DNA from: Bacillus sp. es.034
Lineage (GTDB): Bacteria > Bacillota > Bacilli > Bacillales > Bacillaceae_B
NCBI RefSeq assembly: GCF_002563655.1
Contig: NZ_PDIY01000001.1
Span: 605,001-669,000, forward strand
Direction of reading: 5' to 3'
Length of the DNA stretch: 64,000 bases
The notes beneath the pieces are model-generated. The model ran no database searches and was not told where the DNA came from. It saw nothing but the letters and a program-made list of their open reading frames with translations. The translations under genes were made by a program, and so were the position numbers. Numbering within the stretch: the first letter of the stretch is position 1; each line of letters opens with the position of its first letter. Positions 35,804 to 44,952 of the stretch are shown one piece after another.

Positions 35804-36979
35804 ATGGAAACTCGCCAGCGATTTGCTGATAAGATCGATTGGGGTCTTCTCTTTTTATTGATGCTGTTCTTTATTGTAAGTGCAATGGGAATCAGCAGTG
35901 CCCAGACCTCAGGGCAATATGGGACAAACTTTGTGATTAGACAGGCTTTTTGGTATGTAGTGGGCGGTATCATTATCGGCGCTGCGTTATTTCTCGACTC
36001 AGATCAGTATAAACGGCTTGCCTGGTACATATACGGCGCAGGAATCTTCTTGCTCGTTTTATTATTGATTTCTCCGGAAAGCATCGCGCCTCACCGGAAT
36101 GGGGCCAAAAGCTGGTTCATGCTTGGACCGCTTGGATCGATACAGCCTTCAGAGTTCATGAAGACATTCTTAATCCTTGCTTTGGCACGTGTCATTACCA
36201 ATCATCACGAACTTAATCCAAGAAAAACAGTACAGACAGACTTTCAGTTATTGATTAAAATCGGCTTGACCACCCTTCTCCCCCTTGCTTTCATCATGCA
36301 GCAGCCGGATTTAGGGACATCACTGGTCATACTTGCCATCATGACGGGTATCATCCTCGTTTCAGGTATTACGTGGAAGCTGATTGTGCCTATCTATGCT
36401 TCGATCGGAGTCTTAGGTGCGGGCATCCTTTCACTGGTCATATGGGCTCCACAATTATTGGAGAAATATTTAAACGTGAAACCTTACCAATTCGGACGGA
36501 TCTATGCCTGGCTTGATCCGTACAATTATGCCAAATTAGAAGGATTTCACTTGATCAACTCCCTTAACGCCATCGGTTCGGGACAGATTTTCGGGAAAGG
36601 CTACAGTGACCGGGAAGTGTATATCCCGGAAAATCATACAGACTTTATCTTCAGTGTCATCGGTGAAGAGTACGGATTCATTGGCGCCAGTGTCGTCATC
36701 AGTTTATACTTTCTGCTGATCTACCATCTGACCAAGACGGCGCTTGATACGAAAGAGCCTTTCAACGCTTATGTCTGTGCAGGGATCATCAGTATGATTA
36801 CGTTCCATGTGTTCCAGAACATTGGCATGACGATCCAGTTACTGCCGATCACCGGTATCCCCCTTCCGTTCATCAGTTATGGAGGGAGCTCCCTCATGGG
36901 GAATATGCTGGCCCTCGGACTCGTATTCAGTATGAGGTTTCATCATAAGACGTATATGTTTTCTTCAGAAGATTCCTAA
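35804..36979 (+). CDS. FtsW/RodA/SpoVE (SEDS) family peptidoglycan polymerase
   Basis: 391 residues with about ten membrane helices. SEDS signatures are GAKSWFMLGPLGSIQPSEFMK, the catalytic-region QQPDLGTSLV with its Asp, and LPFISYGGSS near the end. The closest type appears to be RodA (elongation), judged by the short N terminus; a second SEDS subtype cannot be excluded. It makes glycan strands with a class B PBP. RBS AGGTGA at 7 bp. Confidence 0.9.
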   Translation: METRQRFADKIDWGLLFLLMLFFIVSAMGISSAQTSGQYGTNFVIRQAFWYVVGGIIIGAALFLDSDQYKRLAWYIYGAGIFLLVLLLISPESIAPHRNGAKSWFMLGPLGSIQPSEFMKTFLILALARVITNHHELNPRKTVQTDFQLLIKIGLTTLLPLAFIMQQPDLGTSLVILAIMTGIILVSGITWKLIVPIYASIGVLGAGILSLVIWAPQLLEKYLNVKPYQFGRIYAWLDPYNYAKLEGFHLINSLNAIGSGQIFGKGYSDREVYIPENHTDFIFSVIGEEYGFIGASVVISLYFLLIYHLTKTALDTKEPFNAYVCAGIISMITFHVFQNIGMTIQLLPITGIPLPFISYGGSSLMGNMLALGLVFSMRFHHKTYMFSSEDS

Positions 36980-37029
36980 TTACCGGTTGCATTCATACGT
37001 GAAATGTGTAAAATAATAGTAATTAGATA

Positions 37030-37255
37030 TGGAATATTCTGTGAAGAAGAGAGTAATCCAGACGTGGAACATAAGCGAGCCGGGGGCGGTGGGAGCCCGG
37101 TATGAAGCCCTGGATGAACCGCACTTCTGAGAAGTTCTTCTTGAAATCAGTAGGGAAGAACCGGGATCTCCCGTTATACAATGAGTGTCCTTAATCGGGA
37201 ATAAGAGTGGTACCGCGAGCTAAACTCGTCTCTGTGTAGAGACGGGTTTTTTTGT
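37030..37255 (+). promoter_or_regulatory. T-box leader of argS (specifier CGC)
   Basis: The conserved T-box GAGTGGTACCGCG lies at 37205-37217, followed by a terminator hairpin GTCTCTGTGTAGAGAC and a T run (37227-37253). Stem I starts near 37041 (GAAGAAGAG, AGTA). The specifier loop GAACCGCA holds CGC, an arginine codon (37120-37122). Uncharged tRNA-Arg is expected to stabilise the antiterminator and allow argS transcription. Confidence 0.92.
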
Positions 37256-37283
37256 GTTTTATACTAATGGGAGGTGTAAGAAG

Positions 37284-38972
37284 ATGGACTTGAAATCGAT
37301 ACTTGCTCAAGAATTAAAGACTCAGCTCTTGCAGGACTGGAGCGAGAAAGATCTATACGATTTGATTGAAATTCCGAAGCATAGTCATTTAGGCGACTTG
37401 GCCTTCCCTTGCTTCCAGTTGGCGAAAACCATGAAAAAAGCTCCTGCACAGATCGCCAAGGAAATGGCCGCTGAGATTACCTCTTCCCTTTTCACCAAGG
37501 TGGAGGCGGTTGGACCTTATATTAATATCCACTTTGACGGGAGTAGAGCAGGAAAAGAAATCGTGTCGGGGATATTGGCGAAAGGAAAGGATTATGGAAC
37601 CCACACCTTCGGAGAAAACAGAACCGTCGTATTAGACATGTCCTCCCCTAACATCGCCAAGCCCTTTTCCATGGGACACCTCCGTTCAACGGTCATCGGG
37701 AATGCCATTGCCACCATTGCCGAAAAATGTGGCTATCGCACCGAGAAAATCAATTACATCGGTGACTGGGGGACACAGTTCGGGAAACTGATCGTCGCTT
37801 TCAAAAAATGGGGAGACCCGGAAAAGGTCAAAGAGAATCCCATTGCCGAATTGTTCATTCTTTATAAAAAGTTCCATGAAGCAGCAGAATTCGACGCTTC
37901 CCTTGAAGACGAAGGAAGAAAAGCCTTTAAGCTCCTCGAAGACGGGGATGTAGAGATTACCGAGCTTTGGAGATGGTTTAAGGATGAATCACTCCATGCC
38001 TTTAAGACGATCTACTCTTTACTTGGCGTCGAGTTCGACTCCTATAACGGTGAAGCATTCTTCAATGACAAGATGGAAGAAGTCGTAACCTTGCTTCAGA
38101 AACACCATCTTCTAGAGGAATCCCAAGGGGCTCAAGTCGTTCGGATGGATGATGGGAATCTACCTCCCTGCCTGATCAAGAAATCTGATGGAGCAACCCT
38201 TTATGCCACACGGGACCTGGCTGCTGCCCTTTATCGTCAGCGTCAATATGCCTTTGATGAAGCCCTGTACATTGTAGGACAGGAACAGACCATCCATTTC
38301 CAGCAAGTGATGAACGTGCTGAAAAAGCTCGGGTACACTTGGGCGGATGAAATGAAGCATATTCCATTCGGTTTGTATTTAAAGGATGGAAAGAAGATGT
38401 CTACAAGAAAAGGAAGGGTCATCCTCCTTGAAGAAGTGCTTCACGAAGCAATCAAAATGGCAGAGGACAACATTAACCAGAAAAACCCTGACTTAAACGA
38501 TGCTTATGCGGTTGCAAGAGATGTCGGGGTCGGGGCCATCATTTTTCATGACCTGAAAAATGACCGTCTCAATGATATTGAATTCTCCTTGGAACATATG
38601 CTCACGTTCGAAGGTGAAACCGGTCCTTATATTCAGTACACGTATGCGAGAGCCCAGTCCCTTATTAGAAAAGCAGGTCAGACAGCTCCACTGACATTTG
38701 AAGGTCTTGACGATGCCGAAAGCTGGGAAGTGATAAAGCAGCTGCGATTATTTCCGGATATCATCGAGAAATCATGGCAGCATTACGCGCCATCTGTCAT
38801 TGCCAAATATTTAATCGTCACAGCACAAAGCTTCAACCGTTATTATGCTAAAACCAAAATCATTTCGGATGACAACCAGCAACACTCCCGTCTGGCCCTG
38901 GTTCATGCAGTGGGGATTGTCCTTGCCGAAGGATTGCGATTATTGGGGATGAAATCTCCTGCCGAAATGTAG
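37284..38972 (+). CDS. argS: Arginyl-tRNA synthetase
   Basis: Class I synthetase of 562 residues. The N-terminal tRNA D-loop domain (about 1-110) precedes the HIGH-type motif (FSMGHLRST) and the MSTRKG motif, which takes the KMSKS place; the helical anticodon domain ends the protein. The start follows GGGAGGTG. Controlled by the T-box upstream. Confidence 0.97.
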   Translation: MDLKSILAQELKTQLLQDWSEKDLYDLIEIPKHSHLGDLAFPCFQLAKTMKKAPAQIAKEMAAEITSSLFTKVEAVGPYINIHFDGSRAGKEIVSGILAKGKDYGTHTFGENRTVVLDMSSPNIAKPFSMGHLRSTVIGNAIATIAEKCGYRTEKINYIGDWGTQFGKLIVAFKKWGDPEKVKENPIAELFILYKKFHEAAEFDASLEDEGRKAFKLLEDGDVEITELWRWFKDESLHAFKTIYSLLGVEFDSYNGEAFFNDKMEEVVTLLQKHHLLEESQGAQVVRMDDGNLPPCLIKKSDGATLYATRDLAAALYRQRQYAFDEALYIVGQEQTIHFQQVMNVLKKLGYTWADEMKHIPFGLYLKDGKKMSTRKGRVILLEEVLHEAIKMAEDNINQKNPDLNDAYAVARDVGVGAIIFHDLKNDRLNDIEFSLEHMLTFEGETGPYIQYTYARAQSLIRKAGQTAPLTFEGLDDAESWEVIKQLRLFPDIIEKSWQHYAPSVIAKYLIVTAQSFNRYYAKTKIISDDNQQHSRLALVHAVGIVLAEGLRLLGMKSPAEM

Positions 38973-39152
38973 AATCCGAAAGAAAACTGTCACTATTTCC
39001 CGAGAAATAGATTTATTTCGAAAATGTGTCTGTTTCAGTTCTTTAAGTCAGGGATGAATAGGATATGTCATGACTCCCTTTATGAAAAGTGATATACTTC
39101 TTATGTTCTATTAAATTCGAAACTAACGCTTTATTCATAAAGGAGATTACTT

Positions 39153-39734
39153 ATGTCTGAACTACTTCACACGTTCGAAGCATGGTTAATGGATTACGGT
39201 GTATGGGGACTGATCATCGTCTCTTTCGCTGATTCATCTTTCTTCCCCATTCCACCTGATGTATTATTGATTCCATTGGCGATTGCCAACCCTGGCAGCG
39301 CCCTGCTTTACGCACTATATACGACGACCGCTTCCGTCATCGGGGCCCTTTTTGGATGGTTGATCGGGAAAAAGCTGGGTCGACCGATCCTCGTTCGTCT
39401 ATTCTCTGAAGCAAGAATTCAAAAAGTAGAAGAGTACTTTACAAAGTTCGGCCCAATGGCCTTACTGATTGCAGGTCTGACACCGGTCCCTTATAAGATT
39501 TTCACGATATTCGCAGGCGTTTCAGGTGTGAAGATCCGGGTATTGGTGATCTGGTCGATCATCGGCAGAGGGATCCGCTTTTTCCTGGAAGGAGCGATCA
39601 TTCTGACACTGGGAGCAAAAGCAAAACCTTTCATCGAAGAGAACTTCGCTTTACTGACACTTGCAGCTGGCGGTGTATTGATTGTTGTCTATCTCGTCTA
39701 CTTGTTCATCAAAAAGAAAAGGCAGACTCCTTGA
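39153..39734 (+). CDS. DedA/YqaA-family membrane protein (VTT domain)
   Basis: 193 residues with four to five helices and the family motif FFPIPPDVLLIPLAIANP plus GLTPVPYKIFTIFAGVSG. DedA-type proteins are linked to lipid flipping and proton-motive-force homeostasis. Paralogous in fold to the TVP38 protein at 28588. Ends in a strong terminator. Confidence 0.88.
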   Translation: MSELLHTFEAWLMDYGVWGLIIVSFADSSFFPIPPDVLLIPLAIANPGSALLYALYTTTASVIGALFGWLIGKKLGRPILVRLFSEARIQKVEEYFTKFGPMALLIAGLTPVPYKIFTIFAGVSGVKIRVLVIWSIIGRGIRFFLEGAIILTLGAKAKPFIEENFALLTLAAGGVLIVVYLVYLFIKKKRQTP

Positions 39735-39745
39735 TCAGCGGATCT

Positions 39746-39780
39746 AAAAAGGAGCATGGGATCATCCCATGCTCCTTTTT
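39746..39780. terminator. Bidirectional terminator
   Basis: AAAAAGGAGCATGGGA, TC, ATCCCATGCTCCTTTTT; near-perfect symmetry serving the converging DedA and lipid-kinase genes. Confidence 0.92.
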
Positions 39781-40679
39781 TATTCGGAAGCTCCCACAAC
39801 AAAGCGCAGATGCTTATGTAATACGCGTAGGGACTGCCTGCTGCCTTCATAGAGTTCCCCATCCATATCAAGCTTCTCATCCTGCCCGAGCTCAATATGG
39901 GCTTCTTTTGCTTGAATGTGCTTGATATCGTCATATTCTTCGCTGATATTGCCTGTACTTTTAATGACGAGAAATTCCTTCAGTAATGGAAATCCACTTT
40001 TCTTCACTACATATATGTCCATCAATCCATCGTCCATATTGATACATATAGGCAGTGGATTGGATCCGATCGAACGGCCGTTTGCGACCAACAGCATGAC
40101 GACCTCTTCTTCCACTACTTCATTTTCCGTCGTGACCTTCACATTCAAGATAGGTGAATCCTGAATCGATTGGAAAGCACTGATATAATAGCTCAATTTC
40201 CCGAGGACACTCTTTGATCCTACATCAATATTATCGCTTGTCTGGGCAACCAATCCCGTGCCCCAGAAGTTACTGAAATACCTCTCCCCTGCTTTCACAA
40301 TGTCGATTTCCTGTTCATAAGGCTGTTCGGTTATAAGACGGACGGCTTGTCCGATATTCATCGGAATGCGCAGGGAGCGGGCAAAATCGTTACATGTGCC
40401 ACCAGGGAGAATGGCGACAAGCGGACGATCATCGAGGACAGACAGCCCATTGATGGCTTCATGGATCGTACCATCCCCGCCCATGATGACCACCAGCTCA
40501 TAGCGACTCCCTGATTCCCTGGAGACCCTTTCGGCATCTCCCTTTTCTTTTGTTTTATGAATGATGAGTTCGTTGCAAATATCCAATAAAGGGGGGACGG
40601 CATCCTTCAACAGGATCTCGAGTGTCCCTTGACCTGCTTTGCCATTGCATATAAGCAATACTTCCGAAAATCTCGCCAT
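39780..40679 (-). CDS. Diacylglycerol kinase-family lipid kinase (YegS/BmrU type)
   Basis: 299 residues. The catalytic domain has GGDGTIHEAING and LPGGTCNDFAR; the C-terminal beta-sandwich ends with LDMDGELY. Such kinases phosphorylate diacylglycerol or related lipids. MARFSE at 40679 is preferred since AGGTGA precedes it by about 8 bp; a GTG at 40691 overlaps that site. Confidence 0.9.
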   Translation of the reverse strand: MARFSEVLLICNGKAGQGTLEILLKDAVPPLLDICNELIIHKTKEKGDAERVSRESGSRYELVVIMGGDGTIHEAINGLSVLDDRPLVAILPGGTCNDFARSLRIPMNIGQAVRLITEQPYEQEIDIVKAGERYFSNFWGTGLVAQTSDNIDVGSKSVLGKLSYYISAFQSIQDSPILNVKVTTENEVVEEEVVMLLVANGRSIGSNPLPICINMDDGLMDIYVVKKSGFPLLKEFLVIKSTGNISEEYDDIKHIQAKEAHIELGQDEKLDMDGELYEGSRQSLRVLHKHLRFVVGASE

Positions 40680-40718
40680 GAATATCGTCACCTAACCTAT
40701 AGATTTAGTATGGTACAT

Positions 40719-40850
40719 AAAAAGAGGCTGACCCAAAACGATGAGTGATGATCATCCTTATCGGACCAGGCCATATGATTTGAAAATATTTCATACTTTC
40801 ATGTGTACTTACTGGCTTGGAAGCCGATGAATCTTGGGTCAACCTCTTTT
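40719..40850. repeat. 132-bp element with 17-bp terminal inverted repeats
   Basis: Left end AAAAGAGGCTGACCCAA and right end TTGGGTCAACCTCTTTT are inverted repeats with one mismatch, separated by about 97 bp. The centre has no ORF. It sits between two minus-strand genes and its ends also make a terminator-like stem with a T run. It may be a small non-autonomous mobile element or a long-loop terminator. Confidence 0.65.
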
Positions 40851-40851
40851 A

Positions 40852-41136
40852 CTATGCCGTATTCGAGTCTTCCTGAGGGACTTGGAGTACAGATCGATAG
40901 GCAATTCCGAGACGCCCTTTGATATAGCTTTGGGGGTCATAGGGAATATGCTGATGCTGCATGCGATGAAGCTCCATTTCTGCAAACATAGCCAGTGCAC
41001 GACAAACCTGATCCAACGCCATGCTTACACGGTGTGGATCTGAAGGCTGCTCCCGGCTCATACAGTAGTATGAAATCTCATCTGCCTTCTTTCTGATTTC
41101 CTTTAATGCTTGTGGATCAAACATCATTCTTTCCAT
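40852..41136 (-). CDS. Hypothetical small protein
   Basis: 94 residues, predicted helical, rich in Met, His and Gln (ALAMFAEMELHRMQHQHIP). No recognised domain, signal or membrane segment. GGGAGGG lies 6 bp before the ATG, supporting translation. Confidence 0.7.
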   Translation of the reverse strand: MERMMFDPQALKEIRKKADEISYYCMSREQPSDPHRVSMALDQVCRALAMFAEMELHRMQHQHIPYDPQSYIKGRLGIAYRSVLQVPQEDSNTA

Positions 41137-41221
41137 GCCTAACCCTCCCCTTTACCTTTAACTATAGTATATCGGGAAGAATCGGGAATTATGTCTGTCC
41201 CATATTTCGGATAAGCGTGGA

Positions 41222-41371
41222 TTATGAATCTTGTGTTAACGTCTTAGGTAATGGTTGATACTGCTTTAGTGAATGAAGAATTTCCCGTCTTGATTTCGTT
41301 TTTGAAATATTCACACCGACGTTCGACAATTTCGTTATCACTTTTTTAAAGCGATCGTTCTCCTTTACCAC
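41222..41371 (-). CDS. Small basic protein of 49 residues
   Basis: A GTG-started ORF preceded by AGAGGTGA at good distance. The product (ENDRFKKVITKLSNVGVNIS, then SRREILHSLKQYQ) is basic and probably helical. No family recognised. It is read on the minus strand between the 94-residue protein and the LysM-CAP gene. Confidence 0.6.
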   Translation of the reverse strand: MVKENDRFKKVITKLSNVGVNISKTKSRREILHSLKQYQPLPKTLTQDS

Positions 41372-41536
41372 GTTATTCACCTCTTTTTAAAATATCGTTA
41401 CCTATTTGTACGTTCTACTCCGCAAAAGGTTTCACTTATTGTTATATGGTTTTCCTTTTCCCTAAAAATGAAACGATAATCCTACTTTTACACATTTCAG
41501 AAGAATAATTTGTTTCGAATTACACAATTTATACTC

Positions 41537-42157
41537 ATGAAAACTAAACTAACATGTATTCTAATCACAACGTCCCTTTTCTTTAGTCTATTTGGTCTAC
41601 ATAAAACAACTGCCGGAAACACGTATATTGTAAAAAAAGGAGATACTCTTTGGACCATTTCCATGGCGTTTCGGATCGGATTGTCTGAAATGATCCGTGC
41701 GAACCCCCAGGTGACAGATCCAAATATCATTTATCCGGGGCAACACCTTAAGATCCCGAGCATCTTATCCCAAAGTTCATTTGAAAACAGGGTCACTGAA
41801 TTAACAAATAAGGAACGGATGAAAAATGGCCTCCCTCCTCTTCAGGCTGACAGGAGTCTCTCTGAGGTTGCCTTGTATAAGTCCCGGGATATGAGGGATG
41901 CCGGGTACTTCTCCCATCGAAGCCCCACCTACGGGACTCCCGATGAGATGATGAAACGTTTCCACATCGTCTATAGCGAAGCTTGTGAAAATATTGCCGC
42001 CGGGCAAATGAGTCCTGAAAAGGTTGTCCGGGACTGGATGGACAGTCCGGTTCACCGTAAAAATATTCTCAACAAATCCTATACACATGTTGGCGTAGGA
42101 TATGCCGATGGAGGGACGTATGGGTCCTACTGGACACAGCTGTTTATAGCGAAATAA
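41537..42157 (+). CDS. LysM and CAP/SCP domain secreted protein
   Basis: 206 residues. Signal peptide MKTKLTCILITTSLFFSLFG, one LysM domain (YIVKKGDTLWTISMAFRIG, ending PGQHLKIP, about 28-72) and a CAP domain (about 85-205; LTNKERMKNGLPPLQ, FSHRSPTYGTP, ENIAAGQ, SPVHRKNILN). LysM binds peptidoglycan. A second CAP protein is at 56547. The ribosome site is weak; an in-frame TTG at 41510 is an alternative start. Confidence 0.88.
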   Translation: MKTKLTCILITTSLFFSLFGLHKTTAGNTYIVKKGDTLWTISMAFRIGLSEMIRANPQVTDPNIIYPGQHLKIPSILSQSSFENRVTELTNKERMKNGLPPLQADRSLSEVALYKSRDMRDAGYFSHRSPTYGTPDEMMKRFHIVYSEACENIAAGQMSPEKVVRDWMDSPVHRKNILNKSYTHVGVGYADGGTYGSYWTQLFIAK

Positions 42158-42173
42158 ATAGTGGAATGATGAA

Positions 42174-42188
42174 GGTCCGTCCCTCCCA
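42174..42188. repeat. Solo copy of the GGTCCGTCCCTC repeat arm
   Basis: AAGGTCCGTCCCTCC matches the arms of the terminator at 24729 and of the inverted repeat at 52140, but no complementary arm follows. Confidence 0.6.
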
Positions 42189-42285
42189 AAGCTCAACAAA
42201 GTTGGAAAAACATGTTCAGGATAAGGGCGGGAAATGGGATGGATAATAAGGGTGTACTGCCATTATGATCAAGGGGGAATTTTTC

Positions 42286-42699
42286 ATGCAAGTACGTGAT
42301 ATTATGTCGACAAATGTGGAAGCAGCTTCTAACCAGGATTCACTTGAGAGCGTCGCTTCCAAGATGAGTTCCAGAAACGTTGGTTCCGTTCCTGTCGTTG
42401 AAAATGGACAGGTTGTCGGTATGATTACGGACCGTGATATTGCGACTCGTGGACTGTCTCAAGGTGCACAAGGAAATGTCTCTCAGGTAATGTCACAGCA
42501 AGTTGTGACAATTTCTCCTGATGCATCCGTAGAAGAAGCATCGGCTTTGATGTCCCAGCATCAGGTGCGCCGTTTGCCTGTTGTGGAAAACGGTCAGCTG
42601 GTCGGGATGCTCGCTTTAGGAGATTTGGCAGTACAGCAGAAATCCGATCAAAGTGCCGGAAGCGCCTTAAGCGGAATCTCCCAGAATCACCTTCGTTAA
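42286..42699 (+). CDS. CBS-domain pair protein
   Basis: 137 residues with two CBS motifs (VRDIMSTNVEAASNQDSLES and VSQVMSQQVVTISPDASVEE), each followed by a VPVVENGQ/LPVVENGQ strand. CBS pairs usually bind adenosine nucleotides. It resembles stress-induced YhcV-like proteins. AAGGGGGAA before the ATG fixes the start. Confidence 0.9.
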   Translation: MQVRDIMSTNVEAASNQDSLESVASKMSSRNVGSVPVVENGQVVGMITDRDIATRGLSQGAQGNVSQVMSQQVVTISPDASVEEASALMSQHQVRRLPVVENGQLVGMLALGDLAVQQKSDQSAGSALSGISQNHLR

Positions 42700-42737
42700 T
42701 AAAGGCTTAAGAGCAGAAACTTCATAGTTTTCTTTTA

Positions 42738-42769
42738 CTGAATAAGGGGCCCTAGAGCCCCTTATTCAG
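42738..42769. terminator. Perfect inverted repeat after the CBS gene
   Basis: CTGAATAAGGGGC, loop CCTAGA, GCCCCTTATTCAG: a 13-bp stem. The T tract is poor on either strand, so terminator strength is uncertain. Confidence 0.5.
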
Positions 42770-42907
42770 TGTAAAGAGGTCTTAATCGACTTATTGTGAC
42801 TAAGTGATGGGTATATCGTCATTTTTTTCATGTTTAGGAAGGATTTTCTTTGTTTGTGACGAATATGTGATTAATGCAAAAGGTGTTTATGGAGGAGGAG
42901 GTTTTGT

Positions 42908-43075
42908 ATGAGTCGTGCTGCACGATCGTACCGTAAGGAAGTTCGTCATTTTAAACGTGAGAACCGCAAAAGAGTCTTCGCCGACAGCATTCTTGATTTC
43001 TTATTTATGTTATTTGGTATTTCCATGATCACGGGGATTTTATTATTTGTTTTAGGATTTTGGAATTTTTATTAA
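42908..43075 (+). CDS. Small membrane protein of 55 residues
   Basis: ATG preceded by GGAGGAGGAGG. Product: basic N-terminal half (RAARSYRKEVRHFKRENRKR) and one C-terminal membrane helix (FLFMLFGISMITGILLFVLG), ending WNFY. No known family recognised, but the strong site and amphipathic layout make it a real gene. Confidence 0.75.
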   Translation: MSRAARSYRKEVRHFKRENRKRVFADSILDFLFMLFGISMITGILLFVLGFWNFY

Positions 43076-43131
43076 TCAAAGGATCACTGCCATTATTTTT
43101 CCTATTTTAATAGTTTGAACGCTTAACCACC

Positions 43132-43157
43132 GCCATGGATTTCTATGGCTTTTTTTT
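43132..43157 (+). terminator. Terminator after the 55-residue protein gene
   Basis: GCCAT, loop, ATGGC followed by eight T. Confidence 0.7.
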
Positions 43158-43341
43158 GTGTTCCGAGCTACACACACCACATAAAAAAACATTATTCAAT
43201 AAACCCAAATAAGTTATTCCAAGATAATAATTCACCCTATTACTTTATTCTTACCCAGATTCAGAAAACCTTTATTACTATGATAAAATAGTTCGTTTCA
43301 CTAAATAAAACTTGGTAATATTTTAATATTCAGATAATAAC

Positions 43342-43370
43342 TTGACTTCCTTTTTAAATTTTCAGATAAT
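43342..43370 (+). promoter_or_regulatory. SigA promoter of the alanine-type symporter gene
   Basis: TTGACT (43342-43347), 17-bp spacer, GATAAT (43365-43370), 39 bp before the ATG. TTCAGATAATA occurs twice, at 43329 and 43362, 33 bp apart, the second covering the -10. The remaining gap from 43158 is AT-rich without a gene. Confidence 0.75.
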
Positions 43371-43408
43371 ATTATATGTAACCGACACAATTTTTCGAGG
43401 GGGTTATC

Positions 43409-44842
43409 ATGGATATTTTAAACAATTTAGTTACGGAAGCAAACTCCATATTATGGGGGTATATTTTAATTGGTGTACTTCTCATTTTAGGTTTATACTT
43501 CACAATCGGATCTAAATTTGTTCAAATTCGCCACATAGGTGAAATGCTTCGATTATTAGGGGATAAAGATGTCGTTGAAGCAGAAGGGGAAAAGCAGATT
43601 TCTTCCTTACAGGCATTCTTTATTGGAGCAGGTACTCGAATTGGTACAGGTAATTTAGCAGGAGTAGCCATTGCCTTAGCAATTGGGGGACCTGGAGCGG
43701 TCTTCTGGATGTGGCTCGTCGCCATTTTGGGAGGGGCCAGCGCATTTGTCGAAAGCACATTGGCTCAGATTTATAAAGAAAAGGATAAGGTTGGATTCAA
43801 AGGCGGCCCCGGCTACTATATGAAGAAACAACTGGGCAAGCCCTGGATGAGTTCAATCTTTGCGGTTACCATCATCCTATCCTTTGGGACAACCTTTAAT
43901 GCTGTCCAAAGTAATACCATCGCAACGGCGTTCAGCAATTCATTTGGCATCAATACGTTTGTCATTGGAATTGTACTGGCCGGATTGACAGCACTCATCA
44001 TCTTTGGCGGTGTGAAACGCATAGCCAACTTTTCATCTTTCATTGTACCGATCATGGCAGGCTTTTATATTGTACTCGCTCTATTTGTAGTCATTACGAA
44101 TATCACTGAAATGCCCGGCGTCATCGCCATGATATTCAAGAGTGCCTTCGGCTTTGAACAAGTCGTCGGTGGGGGTATCGGAGCTGCGATCATGAACGGC
44201 GTAAAGCGTGGGCTATTCTCCAATGAAGCCGGAATGGGTAGTGCGCCGAATGCGGCAGCTACGGCATCGGTTTCCCACCCGGTCAAGCAGGGATTCATCC
44301 AGGCACTGGGGGTATTCTTTGATACGATTCTCGTATGTTCCGCGACGGCCTTTATCATCTTAACGTCAGACGCCTACGGTTCCGGTTTGACGGGAATCGA
44401 ACTATCTCAAGCAGCCATGTCTGAACACTTTAACTCATGGGCCGGAATCTTTCTGGCGATTGCCATCTTTACCTTTGCCTTCAGTTCCATCATTGGGAGT
44501 TATTATTATGGTGAAGCCAATCTCCCATTCATTAATAAAAGCAAGACCGGTCTGATGATCTACCGCTTTATTGCACTGGGAATGGTGATCTTCGGGTCAG
44601 TCGCGAGTCTTGATATCGTCTGGAGCCTGGCTGACTTTTCAATGGCCTTGATGGCCCTTACGAACTTGGCTGCCATCGGTATTCTGGCACCGATTGCCTT
44701 TAAAGCTTTGGACAACTATATGACGCAGCGTCGTCAAGGATTGGATCCGGTCTTCTATGCAGATGACATTCCTGAATTAAAGAATGTCGAATGCTGGCCA
44801 AAGCGCCAAAGTGACATGCCTAAAAAAGCAGTAAATGAATAA
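43409..44842 (+). CDS. Sodium:alanine/glycine symporter (AGCS family, AlsT-like)
   Basis: 477 residues with about eleven helices. AGCS signatures FFIGAGTRIGTGNLAGVAIA, GGPGAVFWMW and GLFSNEAGMGSAPNAAATA are present. It imports alanine, glycine or glutamine with Na+. GAGGGGG before the ATG. Confidence 0.94.
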   Translation: MDILNNLVTEANSILWGYILIGVLLILGLYFTIGSKFVQIRHIGEMLRLLGDKDVVEAEGEKQISSLQAFFIGAGTRIGTGNLAGVAIALAIGGPGAVFWMWLVAILGGASAFVESTLAQIYKEKDKVGFKGGPGYYMKKQLGKPWMSSIFAVTIILSFGTTFNAVQSNTIATAFSNSFGINTFVIGIVLAGLTALIIFGGVKRIANFSSFIVPIMAGFYIVLALFVVITNITEMPGVIAMIFKSAFGFEQVVGGGIGAAIMNGVKRGLFSNEAGMGSAPNAAATASVSHPVKQGFIQALGVFFDTILVCSATAFIILTSDAYGSGLTGIELSQAAMSEHFNSWAGIFLAIAIFTFAFSSIIGSYYYGEANLPFINKSKTGLMIYRFIALGMVIFGSVASLDIVWSLADFSMALMALTNLAAIGILAPIAFKALDNYMTQRRQGLDPVFYADDIPELKNVECWPKRQSDMPKKAVNE

Positions 44843-44856
44843 TAAACCTTATGTAA

Positions 44857-44887
44857 AAGAGCAGGAGCAGGTCCCTGCTCTTTTTTC
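44857..44887 (+). terminator. Terminator of the AGCS gene
   Basis: AGAGCAGG, AGCAGGT loop, CCCTGCTCT, then TTTTTT. Confidence 0.88.
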
Positions 44888-44952
44888 TTGTCATTTTTTT
44901 CTATTCCATTCTGGTATACTATTGATAGAAAGTTAGTCAAAGGAGCCATAAC

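Noticed and set aside
42790..42830. SigB promoter before the 55-residue protein gene (GGGTAT at about 42809)
   Set aside because: No acceptable GTTTAA-type -35 at 12-14 bp; only GACTTA at 15 bp.
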